NCBI RefSeq assembly: GCF_019823105.1
Contig: NZ_CP081958.1
Location: forward strand, 1,550,001 to 1,614,000
Origin: Halobaculum magnesiiphilum
GTDB taxonomy: Archaea; Halobacteriota; Halobacteria; Halobacteriales; Haloferacaceae
DNA length: 64,000 nucleotides
Direction: 5' to 3'
The position numbers and the translations under genes are program-made. The notes below the pieces were generated by a model, which was not told the origin of the DNA, ran no database searches, and worked only from the letters and a program-made list of their open reading frames with translations. This document shows, piece by piece, positions 39,951 through 47,888 of this stretch. How positions within the stretch are numbered: the first letter of the stretch is position 1; each line of letters opens with the position of its first letter.

Positions 39951-40991
39951 TCAGACCCACTCCAGCGCCGCGTCCAGCTCCAGCGGGACGCTCCCCGTGC
40001 TGTACGCCTCGGTCCGGCCGTCGGGACGCGAGCGGAACACCACCGCCGGCCGGTGGCCCACCTCGGGGCGCTCCCCGCGGACGGCGAACCAGTCGTCGTC
40101 GGGGAACGACGAGCAGTCGACGAACAGCGTGATGCCGCCGCCGTGGGCCTCCAGCTGCCCGCTCGTCTTCGTCTCGACGGTGTCGCGCACGGCCGCCGAC
40201 GGGGTGCCGGCCGAGCGCCGGTTGGGTGCGACGGGGCGGGTCACCTCGACGAGCGTCGAGGTGCCGTCCGCGCGGGTCGCGCGGTAGTCGATGACGTGGT
40301 CGGTCGACACCTCGATCTCCGGCTCGATGTCGTAGCCGGCGTTCACCAGGAGGCGCGCCACGTCGAACTCGCCCATCGTCGCGGTCATGCGGGTGAGGTC
40401 CATGTACTCGCTTGTGCCGAGCTTGCTCGCCATCTCCTCGCGCTCGTCGTCCATGACGCCGGTCGCGAGGAACTGCTCGTAGAAGCCCAGCGCCTCGAAC
40501 CGGTCGGCGTCGGGGAACCCCGCCGCGTGCTCGCGGAAGAACTCGCGGGTGGTCTCGGCCCCGTCCTTCGAGCACAGCACGGGGAGGAAGTACCACGCGA
40601 GGTGCGGGAAGTCCTCGAGCCACGGCTCCTCTTCGTAGAGGACGGCCGTCAACTCGCGCTCGGCCCACCGCGTCACCGGGAACGGCACGTCGGCGAACGC
40701 GTACTTCTCGGTGCGCCACAGCGCCGACGGCGTCTCCGTGTTGCCGAGCCAGTAGGCGCCGGGGCCGCCGCCGACGCCCGCCGGGCCCTCGCCGTCGTCC
40801 GTCCAGCAGAACAGCGCGAGGCTGCCGTCGTCCATGTCGAACCGTCGGGCCTCGTAGCCCGCCGGCGGCGCGAACCACGGGTCGCGCTCGGTCGCCCCGA
40901 GGTTGGCGTCGAGCGGCCCGTAGAGGTCGTCGCGGATCCGGGACGCCGACCAGGTGCCGGGAGCGTATCTGAACCGTAGGGGACGTGCCAC
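39951..40991 (-). CDS. DUF5784 family protein
   Basis: Encodes 346 residues from the GTG at 40991; the start ARPLRFRYAPGTWSASRIR then DDLYGPLDANLGATERDPWF matches the haloarchaeal DUF5784 family of unknown function. The N-terminal two thirds are helical with WFLP-rich motifs (PHLAWYFLPVLCSKDGAE). The C-terminal third has strand-rich HVIDYRATRADGTSTLVEVTR followed by AVRDTVETKTSGQLEAHGGG and LFVDCSSFPDDDW (overlapping parts), which resembles a restriction-nuclease fold with D and E in place but Thr where the catalytic Lys should be. Activity is therefore uncertain. The longer frame to 41096 is not family-like. Confidence 0.75.
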   Translation of the reverse strand: MARPLRFRYAPGTWSASRIRDDLYGPLDANLGATERDPWFAPPAGYEARRFDMDDGSLALFCWTDDGEGPAGVGGGPGAYWLGNTETPSALWRTEKYAFADVPFPVTRWAERELTAVLYEEEPWLEDFPHLAWYFLPVLCSKDGAETTREFFREHAAGFPDADRFEALGFYEQFLATGVMDDEREEMASKLGTSEYMDLTRMTATMGEFDVARLLVNAGYDIEPEIEVSTDHVIDYRATRADGTSTLVEVTRPVAPNRRSAGTPSAAVRDTVETKTSGQLEAHGGGITLFVDCSSFPDDDWFAVRGERPEVGHRPAVVFRSRPDGRTEAYSTGSVPLELDAALEWV

Positions 40992-41078
40992 ACCGGAACT
41001 GGTCGGGCCGGCGGTTTGAAGCCTCCGCTCGTGGCGCCGATCCTCTCGGCGGGGCGCCGGTATCCCACGAACGACCGA

Positions 41079-41089
41079 TACATATATTA
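41079..41089 (+). promoter_or_regulatory. TATA box of the DUF5786 gene
   Basis: TACATATATTA lies about 33 bases before the ATG at 41118, putting the transcription start within a few bases of the start codon. Confidence 0.65.
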
Positions 41090-41117
41090 CACACAATTTG
41101 TTACGTCATGTCGTACC

Positions 41118-41288
41118 ATGTCAATGGGTGCCTACGACGAGGACGAGCACGAACGTCGCGAATCGAAGACCCGCCTCGACGGCGACTTCGCGGAGGCTCG
41201 AAGCGAGTACCGCGGGAGGGTCACCTACGACTCCGGCGAATCCGCGGAGGCACTCCTCGACCAGTTCGAGTCGATCAAGGACGACTGA
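41118..41288 (+). CDS. DUF5786 family protein
   Basis: Encodes 56 residues: MSMGAYDEDEHERRESKTR, then VTYDSGESAEALLDQFESIK. This is the haloarchaeal DUF5786 family, very small, acidic and highly conserved, of unknown function. It has a strong TATA box and a likely near-leaderless transcript, which suggests high expression. An ATG two codons later would give MGAYDEDE and is possible, but the MSMGAYDEDE form is the common one. A GTCGTCGAC-rich palindrome (CGGTCGTCGACCG near 41310) lies just after the stop and may help end transcription. Confidence 0.85.
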   Translation: MSMGAYDEDEHERRESKTRLDGDFAEARSEYRGRVTYDSGESAEALLDQFESIKDD

Positions 41289-41347
41289 ACCCGGCAGCGA
41301 TTACTGCACGGTCGTCGACCGTCGACCGTCGGTCGTCGTTCTCCGCA

Positions 41348-41410
41348 CTACTCCGTCGCCAGCGGTAGTTACTCCGCCGCCAGCGACACCTACTCCGCCG
41401 CCAACGACAG
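41348..41410 (-). repeat. three tandem 21-base units at the 3' end of a membrane-protein gene
   Basis: Units at 41390-41410 (inside the gene), 41369-41389 and 41348-41368 each read, on the coding strand, as (C/G)T(G/A)(T/C)CG-(C/T)TGGCG(G/A)CGGAGTA(G/A). Each is seven codons ending in a stop, so the gene has two spare copies of its last codons and stop. Confidence 0.8.
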
Positions 41411-42211
41411 CGCGATCGCCGCCCCCGAGACGACGGTGACGGCGACGACGTGGCCCACCAGCGCGGCCAGCAACACCGGTCGGTCGGCGACGAACGGGAC
41501 CAGCGCGAGTTGGACGAACGCGAACCCGACGTTGAGCGCGTCCAGCCGCCGGAACCGTGGACGGGTTCCGGCGCCACACTCCAGGCGGAGTTCGCGGTAC
41601 AGCGAGACGATCGCGGTCCACCAGGAGGTGCCGATCCGGTAACACAGGTCCCACACGACGACGAGCGCGAGGAAGACGGCCGGCGCCGGCGGCCGCTCGC
41701 CGAACAGCTCCGCGACGATCGGCTCCCCCGCCGGCGCCACTGCGACCGGGAGCAGGCGGAGGAGGACCGCCGGCGGGCCGGCCGCCGCCGGGTCGACGAC
41801 GAACAGGTGGGTGACCACCCCCGAGAACGCCAGCACCGCGAGCACCACCTCGATGCTCGACCCGAACAGCAGCCGGTAGTACCTCGGCGACACGTCGAGC
41901 GTCCGGTTCTCGTCGCCGAGGGTGAGCATGAGGAGGCTCCCGACGGCTGCGACGCCGACCGCGACGGTCCCGACCGGGACGGCGTCCCACAGGTCGTACG
42001 CCGCCGCGAGCGCGAGGATCCCCGCCTCGAAGACGACGATCTGGAGGCCGACGGCGACGGGCGCCGAGAGCGCCGCCCCCGGCACCGCGCCGACGATGCT
42101 CTCGTACACCCACGCGTCGCCGAAGTCGGCACGCAGCGGGGGCTCCTCCACCGCCGCCCCGCCGGCGGATCGGTCCGGTGTGTCCTCCTCGCCAGCGGTC
42201 GGTTCGCTCAC
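41390..42211 (-). CDS. multi-pass membrane protein of unknown function
   Basis: Encodes 273 residues with about six or seven membrane helices (for example GLQIVVFEAGILALAAAYDL, GSLLMLTLGDENRTL, VVLAVLAFSGVVTHLFVVD, VFLALVVVWDLCYRIGTSWW, ALVGHVVAVTVVSGAAIALS). A Glu/Asp-rich N terminus faces the cytoplasm. WDLCYRIGTSWWTAIVSLYRE is the most distinctive segment. No family is recognised. Its ATG overlaps the stop of the upstream SDR gene by 4 bases, so they are co-transcribed. Confidence 0.72.
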   Translation of the reverse strand: MSEPTAGEEDTPDRSAGGAAVEEPPLRADFGDAWVYESIVGAVPGAALSAPVAVGLQIVVFEAGILALAAAYDLWDAVPVGTVAVGVAAVGSLLMLTLGDENRTLDVSPRYYRLLFGSSIEVVLAVLAFSGVVTHLFVVDPAAAGPPAVLLRLLPVAVAPAGEPIVAELFGERPPAPAVFLALVVVWDLCYRIGTSWWTAIVSLYRELRLECGAGTRPRFRRLDALNVGFAFVQLALVPFVADRPVLLAALVGHVVAVTVVSGAAIALSLAAE

Positions 42212-43356
42212 GCGGACCCCTCGGAGTCAGTCGAGTCCTCGACCGCGGTCCGTGACCGCTCGGCGGCGTCGCCGCGCGCCCCGCCGGTGGCGCCCCCGGC
42301 GGGTTCGGTCGCCCGCCCGTCGGAGGGGTCAGCCCGGTCGTCTCGATCCTCTCGGTCGCCCGGATCGATCCGGTCGTCCCGCCGCGCGAGCGCGGTTCGG
42401 ACCGCCTCGTCGAACGGCGTCAGCTCGACCGGGACCAGCTCGCGGATGGCGGCGTCGTCGGCGACGACCGGCGTCCGGAGGCCGTCGACGAGGGGGTCGA
42501 CCACGCCCCTCGGCACGTCGGTGACGAGCCTGACCCACCGGGACGACAGGCGTGGCGTGAGCACCGGGGCCGGGACCACGAACAGCCGCCCGCCCAGCGC
42601 CTCCCGGGTCCGGCGGAGCACCTCCTCGTAGGTGAGCACGTCCGGCCCGCCGATGTCGTAGACGCCGCCCGCCGCCGCCGGGGCATCGAGCACGCCGACG
42701 AGGTACGCGATCACGTCGTCGACGAAGATCGGCTGACACTCGGTCCGGACCCAGCGGGGGGTGACCATCACGGGGAGTCGGGCGGCGAGCTGACGGACGA
42801 TCTCGAAGCTCGCGGAGCCGTCGCCGACGATCACCGCCGCCCGCAGCGTCACCAGGTCGTACTCCCCCTCACCGAGGATCCGGCCGACCTCGCGGCGCGA
42901 CCGGAGGTGCTCGGAGAGCTCCTCCTCGCGCTCGTCGCCGAGGCCCCCGAGGTAGACCACCCGATCGAGTCCGCCCTCGTCGGCGGCGGCGCGGAACGCC
43001 TCGGCCGCGCGGCGGTCGGTCTCCGCGAAGTCGTCGCTTTCGCCCATGGAGTGGACGAGGTAGTACGCGGCGTCACAGTCGAGGGCGGCGAGCCACCGCC
43101 CCAGCGGCTGGGGTGCCGTCTCCCCGGGGCCGGTGACGAGGCGGACCTCGTCGGGGGCGAGGAGGTCGCCCTCGAGGACCCGGACCGCGGGGTCGGCGTC
43201 GTCCGTCCCGGACCGTTCGTCGCCGTCGGGGCCCTCGGTCCCGCCGTCCCGTTCGGCGTCGCGGACGAGAACGACCACCTCGTGTCCCGCAGCCCGAAGG
43301 GCGGGGACGAGACGGCTCCCGACGAACCCGGTCGCGCCGGTCACGAGCACGCGCAT
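42208..43356 (-). CDS. NAD(P)-binding SDR/atypical epimerase-like protein
   Basis: Encodes 382 residues. A Rossmann fold opens with VLVTGATGFVGSRLVPAL (GxxGxxG). AAYYLVHSMGE, RVVYLGGLGDEREEELSEHL and the SxxEVGxIL-like RREVGRILGEGEYDLVTLRA follow the pattern of NmrA/complex-I-assembly-like atypical SDRs; PIFVDDVIAYLVGVLDAP and GGVYDIGGPDVLTYEEVL are typical of the C-terminal half. The classic YxxxK is not clear, so it may bind rather than reduce. The last ~55 residues are an Asp/Arg-rich tail. It heads an operon with the membrane protein downstream. Confidence 0.83.
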   Translation of the reverse strand: MRVLVTGATGFVGSRLVPALRAAGHEVVVLVRDAERDGGTEGPDGDERSGTDDADPAVRVLEGDLLAPDEVRLVTGPGETAPQPLGRWLAALDCDAAYYLVHSMGESDDFAETDRRAAEAFRAAADEGGLDRVVYLGGLGDEREEELSEHLRSRREVGRILGEGEYDLVTLRAAVIVGDGSASFEIVRQLAARLPVMVTPRWVRTECQPIFVDDVIAYLVGVLDAPAAAGGVYDIGGPDVLTYEEVLRRTREALGGRLFVVPAPVLTPRLSSRWVRLVTDVPRGVVDPLVDGLRTPVVADDAAIRELVPVELTPFDEAVRTALARRDDRIDPGDREDRDDRADPSDGRATEPAGGATGGARGDAAERSRTAVEDSTDSEGSA

Positions 43357-43434
43357 ACGCTCCCCTGGCGGCCGGCGCCGATAACAGTTGGTCCCGGGCC
43401 CGGCGAGTCGACGCTGCCGGCGTTCCCGACCCGG

Positions 43435-44313
43435 TCAGCTCTCCCAGTCGGTCGTCGCGGGCGCCCCGCGGTCGACCTCCACGCGCTCGGCGTCGGGCGC
43501 GTCGCCGACGCGGTCCCCGGGGTCGCCGGCGGCGGCGTCCCACTCGGCCGCGGCGTTGCCCACCCACGAGTCGGCCGCGAGCACGCGCTCGCGGGCCAGT
43601 TCGTAGCGGTCGTCGTTCACCGCGGCCGTGCCGGGCGCCGACGCGGCGGCCGCGGCGACGAACGCGGCCCGGTCGGCCGGCGTCGCCTCCCCGTCGATCA
43701 GCCGCCCGACGGCGCCCGAGTCGGAGAGCGCCTCGGGATCGTGGTGAAGGAACACTGTCGAGCCCAGCGCCCCCCGGCCCAGCGGGGGCGGCGGGAGGTC
43801 CTCGGGGACCGTGTCTTCGACGAGGCGCTCGCCCGTGTCGCCGTGGACCCGCTCGACGCGCTCGCACTCCGTGTCGGCGTCGAGTTCGAGGTTGTGTCCG
43901 GGGTAGGTTCGACAGCGGTCGGGGTAGCGGTCGGTGTCGTGGAGCCGGCACTTCAGCGTGTCCGGGTCGAGGAAGGCGCACGCATCGAGCCAGACACGCT
44001 CGCCCTCGAACGGCGCGACGGGCTTCGGGGGCTTGCGAATGCCGACGAGGAAGGCGGGGCGGCCGTCGACCCCCGCGACCTCGTGTCCGTCGACCGTCGT
44101 GGCGCGGTCGCCGTCGGCCGCGAACAGCCGCGGGACGAGCGCGTCGCCGAGGCCCGAGTCGACGAACCCGCGGATCTCGTCGCGCGAGAGCGGGACGAGG
44201 TGGTACGCGTCGTCGAGCGCTCGGTAGCGTCCCTCGCGCTCGCGGTCGTCGGGCGCGCCCAGCGGCCGCCAGTCGAGACAGCAGCCGGCACAGCCCTCGC
44301 AGTTCACGTCCAT
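43435..44313 (-). CDS. YkgJ-like cysteine-cluster protein
   Basis: Encodes 292 residues. The N-terminal CEGCAGCCLDWRPLG and central DACAFLDPDTLKCRLHD...RYPDRCRTYPGHNLELD segments form the cysteine cluster (zinc or Fe-S binding) that defines the UPF0153/YkgJ superfamily. The C-terminal ~100 residues are Ala/Asp-rich and helical. Members are often annotated as Fe-S oxidoreductase-like but lack proven activity. It is transcribed alone, leftward, with a divergent zinc-ribbon gene upstream. Confidence 0.82.
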   Translation of the reverse strand: MDVNCEGCAGCCLDWRPLGAPDDREREGRYRALDDAYHLVPLSRDEIRGFVDSGLGDALVPRLFAADGDRATTVDGHEVAGVDGRPAFLVGIRKPPKPVAPFEGERVWLDACAFLDPDTLKCRLHDTDRYPDRCRTYPGHNLELDADTECERVERVHGDTGERLVEDTVPEDLPPPPLGRGALGSTVFLHHDPEALSDSGAVGRLIDGEATPADRAAFVAAAAASAPGTAAVNDDRYELARERVLAADSWVGNAAAEWDAAAGDPGDRVGDAPDAERVEVDRGAPATTDWES

Positions 44314-44402
44314 GCCACCCCTAGCCGACGCCGGCTCCGCGCAAGAAGCTGTCCCCGGTCCGCGAGCCGCGGGCTTATGACCGCGCCGTCCCGAGCGGTG
44401 TC

Positions 44403-44624
44403 ATGAGCAAGCAGCGCTGCAACGGCTGCGACCGGCGCGTCCGTCTCGGCGGCGGGATCGGCGACCTCTGGTCGTTCGAGACCGGGAGCACCGACGGCCT
44501 AACGCTGGAGCTGGCGGACGGCTCCGAGCACTTCCTGTGTTACGACTGCATCGAGGGGCTGCCCGACGACGAGGAGGTCACGCGCGGGCACGTCGAGGCG
44601 CTTCCGGGGGACGTGGAGGACTGA
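44403..44624 (+). CDS. small zinc-ribbon protein
   Basis: Encodes 73 residues. Two CxxC pairs (QRCNGCDRRV near the start and FLCYDCIEGL in the second half) make a zinc ribbon around a beta core (GDLWSFETGSTDGLTLELAD). It ends with an acidic helix. This is a common haloarchaeal small-protein design of unknown function. A GCTTATGAC box ~28 bases before the ATG indicates a leaderless message. Confidence 0.75.
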   Translation: MSKQRCNGCDRRVRLGGGIGDLWSFETGSTDGLTLELADGSEHFLCYDCIEGLPDDEEVTRGHVEALPGDVED

Positions 44625-44660
44625 ATTCGAGAAGTAGCGGAACGGTCGGTGGAGCGGGAG

Positions 44661-44771
44661 CTACTCGTGGGAGTGATCCGCTCGCGACGTGAACAGCTTC
44701 GCGATGAACGCGGGACCCTTGTACCCTCGCTGGCCCTCCAGCGGCGGCTCGGTCTCGCGGGGGTCTTCCAT
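44661..44771 (-). CDS. 36-residue leaderless small protein
   Basis: ATG at 44771 to TAG at 44661 encodes MEDPRETEPPLEGQRGYKGP then AFIAKLFTSRADHSHE. The sequence has an acidic, Pro-rich N half and a short basic/hydrophobic helix (FIAKLFTS), a plausible folded or membrane-touching micro-protein. A strong TATA box (CTTTATAG, 44795-44802) is centred 28 bases upstream, exactly the leaderless spacing, and no other gene could use that promoter on this strand nearby. I recognise no family. Confidence rests on promoter geometry and composition. Confidence 0.55.
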   Translation of the reverse strand: MEDPRETEPPLEGQRGYKGPAFIAKLFTSRADHSHE

Positions 44772-44794
44772 ACGACATGTTCCATCGTTCGTAG

Positions 44795-44803
44795 CTATAA
44801 AGC
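44795..44803 (-). promoter_or_regulatory. TATA box of the 36-residue small gene
   Basis: On the coding strand AGCTTTATAGC, in an otherwise G+C-rich gap, centred 28 bases upstream of the ATG at 44771. Confidence 0.6.
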
Positions 44804-44832
44804 TTGGCGTACGTCTGGTCACCGGAGAGACG

Positions 44833-45486
44833 TCATCGGCGGCCCTCTCTATTGAACGCCCCTTTCCAGAGCGCGGTCAGAACTAACCAGATCGCCAGAA
44901 AAGCCGAGATCGATACGACTCCGATCACGGGGTATGCTGCCTCAGGTGGCGGATAGGAGACGTAGCGCGAGATGTCGGTGAGTGTTTGTGCGACGCCAAT
45001 CACGAACAACCCAAGTCCGACGGCGAGCGCCGCCTGCGTTAGAGCCAATAACCAACCGTTGACCCTATTCACCCTTCCGGTCCGGTCGATCCAGTCCTCG
45101 TAGTTGTCCAGGACGATCACCAACCACTCTAATTCGATGAACCTTCGGTCGAGCACTCGTTCGATGTCCGACGGCCCGGGGCCGAGCTCGGGAGAGGACG
45201 AGCTGTACGTTATCACGCCGAGGACAACCGAGAGGACGAGCGATAGTCCGCCCCAAACCGTGTACTGATTTACGTACTGATCGGGGTTGTCGATGACCGA
45301 TGGGGCCGAGATAACCGCCGCGAGAACCAGCACGGTCAACCGAACCGTCCGCGCTGCCTTGTCGTCGATGTCTCCGAGGATCGCGAGCTGGTGGTCGAGC
45401 ACCGAACGGGCGTCCGTGTGAAGGAGACGCAGGGTTTCGACGTTTCGAGGGTGAGAGAACTCCGCCTCCCCGGGGTCGTCGTCCAT
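44833..45486 (-). CDS. four-helix membrane protein, S-4TM/SLATT-like, in A/T-richer DNA
   Basis: Encodes 217 residues from the ATG at 45486 (a TTG at 45504 is the only longer start). An N-terminal amphipathic helix (NVETLRLLHTDARSVLDHQL) is followed by TM1 (TVRLTVLVLAAVISAPSVI), TM2 (YTVWGGLSLVLSVVLGVITY), a long soluble helix (DIERVLDRRFIELEWLVIVL), TM3 (LLALTQAALAVGLGLFVIGV) and TM4 (AYPVIGVVSISAFLAIWLVL), ending basic. This 2TM-helix-2TM plan resembles SLATT/S-4TM proteins, predicted pore-forming effectors in some defence systems. The DNA is visibly richer in A/T than its neighbours, suggesting transfer. It diverges from the helicase gene over a shared TATA. Assignment is by topology only. 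Confidence 0.68.
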   Translation of the reverse strand: MDDDPGEAEFSHPRNVETLRLLHTDARSVLDHQLAILGDIDDKAARTVRLTVLVLAAVISAPSVIDNPDQYVNQYTVWGGLSLVLSVVLGVITYSSSSPELGPGPSDIERVLDRRFIELEWLVIVLDNYEDWIDRTGRVNRVNGWLLALTQAALAVGLGLFVIGVAQTLTDISRYVSYPPPEAAYPVIGVVSISAFLAIWLVLTALWKGAFNREGRR

Positions 45487-45508
45487 CGAGGTGAGTTCCC
45501 GCAATCTA

Positions 45509-45520
45509 CTATATTAATTT
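45509..45520. promoter_or_regulatory. shared A/T-rich promoter between the membrane protein and the helicase
   Basis: CTATATTAATTT. Read leftward (TTAATATAG) it is 27 bases from the ATG at 45486, a leaderless fit. Read rightward it would place a start near 45540, which supports the helicase start at GTG 45590 over the upstream GTG at 45530. Confidence 0.55.
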
Positions 45521-45589
45521 CAGGATCCGGTGTTCGAAGGTACCCATCCGACACGCTTACCCGCCGGCCGCCGATTCGGTCTGACGACC

Positions 45590-47518
45590 GTGGACCCCGA
45601 CCGGATCGGCTCCGAGTTCCCCGCGCCCTCCTTCCGTGGCGCCCAGGAGCGGGCGCTGTCGGACATCGCGGACGCGTTCGCCGCCGGCAACCGCGTCGTC
45701 CTCGTGCGCGCACCCACCGGCAGCGGGAAGTCGTTGCTGGCGCGCGCCATCGCTGGCGCCGCACGGAGCGTCGAGGAGGCGAGCCCTTCGGAGGCGACGG
45801 GCGCGTACTACACTACGCCGCAGGTGTCCCAGCTCGACGACGTGGCCGAGGACGACCTGCTCGACGACCTGAACGTCATCCGCGGGAAGTCCAACTACAC
45901 CTGCATCCTCCCGGGCGAGGAGGACACGCCCGTGAACCGGGCGCCCTGCGCCCGCCAGCGCGGCTACGACTGCTCGGTCCAGCACCGCTGTCCGTACTAC
46001 TCCGACCGCGCCATCGCCTCGAACCGCCCCATCGCCGCGATGACGCTGGCGTACTTCATGCAGACCGCCGGCTCGGACGTGTTCCGGAAGCGCGACGTGG
46101 TCGTCGTCGACGAGGCCCACGGCCTCGCGGAGTGGGCGGAGATGTACGCGACCATCGAGCTGTCGCCGGGGACCGTCCCCGTCTGGGACGACGTGGGGGT
46201 CCCCGACGTGCACAACGACGAGGTCGGGCCGGTCGAGCGCACCTCGCGGTTCGCGAAGGCGCTGCTGGGCGTCTGTTCGGACGAGAAGGACGAGCTGCTC
46301 CGGCAGAGCGATCTGAGTCCCGAGGAGGCCGCGCGGCGCGACCGCCTCCAGGAGTTGATCTCGGATCTGAAGTGGTTCCTGGAGGACTACCGCGACACGG
46401 AGTCGGCGACGACGTGGGTCGTCGACCAGCCCGACGGCGAGGGGGGCGCGCTCACGATCAAGCCGCTGGACCCCGAGAAGTACCTGAAACACACCGTCTG
46501 GGACCGCGGCAACCGCTTCGCCCTGCTCTCGGCGACGATCCTCAGCAAGGAGTCGTTCTGTCGCGGCGTCGGGCTCGACCCCGAGGACGTCGCGCTCGTC
46601 GACGTGGAGCACACCTTCCCCGTCGAGAATCGACCGCTGTTCGACACGACGCGGGGGAAGATGACGTACGAACACCGCGACGAGACGCTCCCGAAGGTCG
46701 CGCGCCTGTGCCTGCGGCTGATGGCGCGCCACCCCGACGAGAAGGGGCTGATCCACGCCCACAGCTACGCCATCGCGCGACAGTTGGCCGAGCGGTTCGA
46801 CCAGTTCGGCGTCGCCGCCCGCGTGCGGAGCCACGACAGCGACGACCGCGACGCCCAACTGGAGGCGTGGAAGGCCAGCGACGATCCCGAGGTCTTCGTC
46901 TCCGTGAAGATGGAGGAGGCGCTGGACCTGAAGGGCGACCTCTGCCGCTGGCAGGTGCTGTGTAAGGCGCCGTACCTCAACACCGGCGACTCCCGCGTCG
47001 CCGCCAGGCTGGAGGACGGTCGGTGGCCGTGGTATCACCGCGCTGCCCTCCGCACCGTCATCCAGGCGTGCGGCCGGGTCGTGCGCGCGCCCGACGACCA
47101 CGGCGCGACGTACCTCGCGGATTCGAGCCTCCTTGACCTCTTCGAGCGCGCCGAGGCCGACACGCCGCCGTGGTTCCGCGACCAGATCGACCGCATGTCG
47201 ACCCCCGATGTCCCCGAGTTCGACCCCGAGGCGGCGATGGCGGGGATGGACGCCGACCCAGGCCCGAGTTCGGGCGCCGGCCACGGGATCGGTCGCGGAC
47301 GGTCGGGCGGCGGCGGTGGCACCAAGGGATTCAGCGGCGGATCGGGGGGGTCCGGCGGATCCGGCGGATCCGGCGGGGCTGGCCGGTCGTCCTCGTCGTC
47401 TTCCTCCTCGTCGCGAGCGGCGGGAGCCTCGGACGGCGGTACCCGCGGCGGCGACGGCAACGACGGCGACGAGGACCCGATGGCCGACCACCCGTTGTCG
47501 GACGTGTGGGGGGAGTAG
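45590..47518 (+). CDS. XPD/DinG-type Fe-S DNA helicase
   Basis: Encodes 642 residues from GTG 45590 (GTG 45530 adds an unlikely 20-residue leader). SF2 helicase motifs: Walker A APTGSGKSLLARAI, DEAH box VVVDEAHGLAEW, SATI in FALLSATILSKE, and motif VI VIQACGRVVRAPDD. Between I and II lie four cysteines (NYTCILPG, RAPCARQRGYDCSVQHRCPYY given in part) that should hold a 4Fe-4S cluster as in XPD and DinG, 5'-3' helicases of repair and R-loop removal. The last ~110 residues are low-complexity Gly/Ser (GGSGGSGGSGG, then a Ser run) ending MADHPLSDVWGE, a conserved haloarchaeal tail. It diverges from the S-4TM-like gene. Confidence 0.9.
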   Translation: MDPDRIGSEFPAPSFRGAQERALSDIADAFAAGNRVVLVRAPTGSGKSLLARAIAGAARSVEEASPSEATGAYYTTPQVSQLDDVAEDDLLDDLNVIRGKSNYTCILPGEEDTPVNRAPCARQRGYDCSVQHRCPYYSDRAIASNRPIAAMTLAYFMQTAGSDVFRKRDVVVVDEAHGLAEWAEMYATIELSPGTVPVWDDVGVPDVHNDEVGPVERTSRFAKALLGVCSDEKDELLRQSDLSPEEAARRDRLQELISDLKWFLEDYRDTESATTWVVDQPDGEGGALTIKPLDPEKYLKHTVWDRGNRFALLSATILSKESFCRGVGLDPEDVALVDVEHTFPVENRPLFDTTRGKMTYEHRDETLPKVARLCLRLMARHPDEKGLIHAHSYAIARQLAERFDQFGVAARVRSHDSDDRDAQLEAWKASDDPEVFVSVKMEEALDLKGDLCRWQVLCKAPYLNTGDSRVAARLEDGRWPWYHRAALRTVIQACGRVVRAPDDHGATYLADSSLLDLFERAEADTPPWFRDQIDRMSTPDVPEFDPEAAMAGMDADPGPSSGAGHGIGRGRSGGGGGTKGFSGGSGGSGGSGGSGGAGRSSSSSSSSSRAAGASDGGTRGGDGNDGDEDPMADHPLSDVWGE

Positions 47519-47597
47519 GCCCTTCGATATCCACGACGATCCGAGTACGTCCTTATATCACGATCCCGGAGCGGCGCGGATCGCCACGCGTATCATG

Positions 47598-47641
47598 ACA
47601 TATTATCTCACGAAGGATTATGTATTCCCTTGGAGAAGGGA
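47598..47641 (+). promoter_or_regulatory. TATA box and inverted repeat before the small HTH gene
   Basis: ACATATTATC (47598-47607) is followed by TCCCTT-GGAG-AAGGGA (47626-47641), a 6-base inverted repeat that covers the expected transcription start and ends 5 bases before the ATG at 47647. Its place suggests an operator for autoregulation or a 5'-end hairpin. A second TATA-like TTATATC lies near 47552. Confidence 0.45.
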
Positions 47642-47646
47642 GAATC

Positions 47647-47832
47647 ATGACGATCCACGGTGTCGACACCGCCCTGACGCTGTTCAAGGCCGGAACGCTC
47701 ACACGGACGCAGGCCGCCCGGAAGGCCGGCGTCGACCTCGACCGCTTCGACGAGCTGTGCCGCCGCCGCGGCATCGGATCCGCGGGGCCGTCGCTCGACC
47801 CGAGCGGCCCCTCGCACGTCAACGCCGACTGA
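47647..47832 (+). CDS. small helix-turn-helix-like protein
   Basis: Encodes 61 residues. HGVDTALTLFKAGTLTRTQA then ARKAGVDLDRFDELCRRRGI reads as a compact HTH (helix, turn at TLTRTQAARKAGV, recognition helix DLDRFDELCR), a pattern shared by many small haloarchaeal regulators. The ATG at 47620 is also in frame but lies upstream of the expected transcription start, so 47647 is preferred. Target unknown; autoregulation through the adjacent inverted repeat is inference. Confidence 0.7.
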   Translation: MTIHGVDTALTLFKAGTLTRTQAARKAGVDLDRFDELCRRRGIGSAGPSLDPSGPSHVNAD

Positions 47833-47888
47833 TCGGGCGTTCTTCGTTCACTTCCTCCCCCACCGCCGAGCGACGCCCACGCCGTCGC

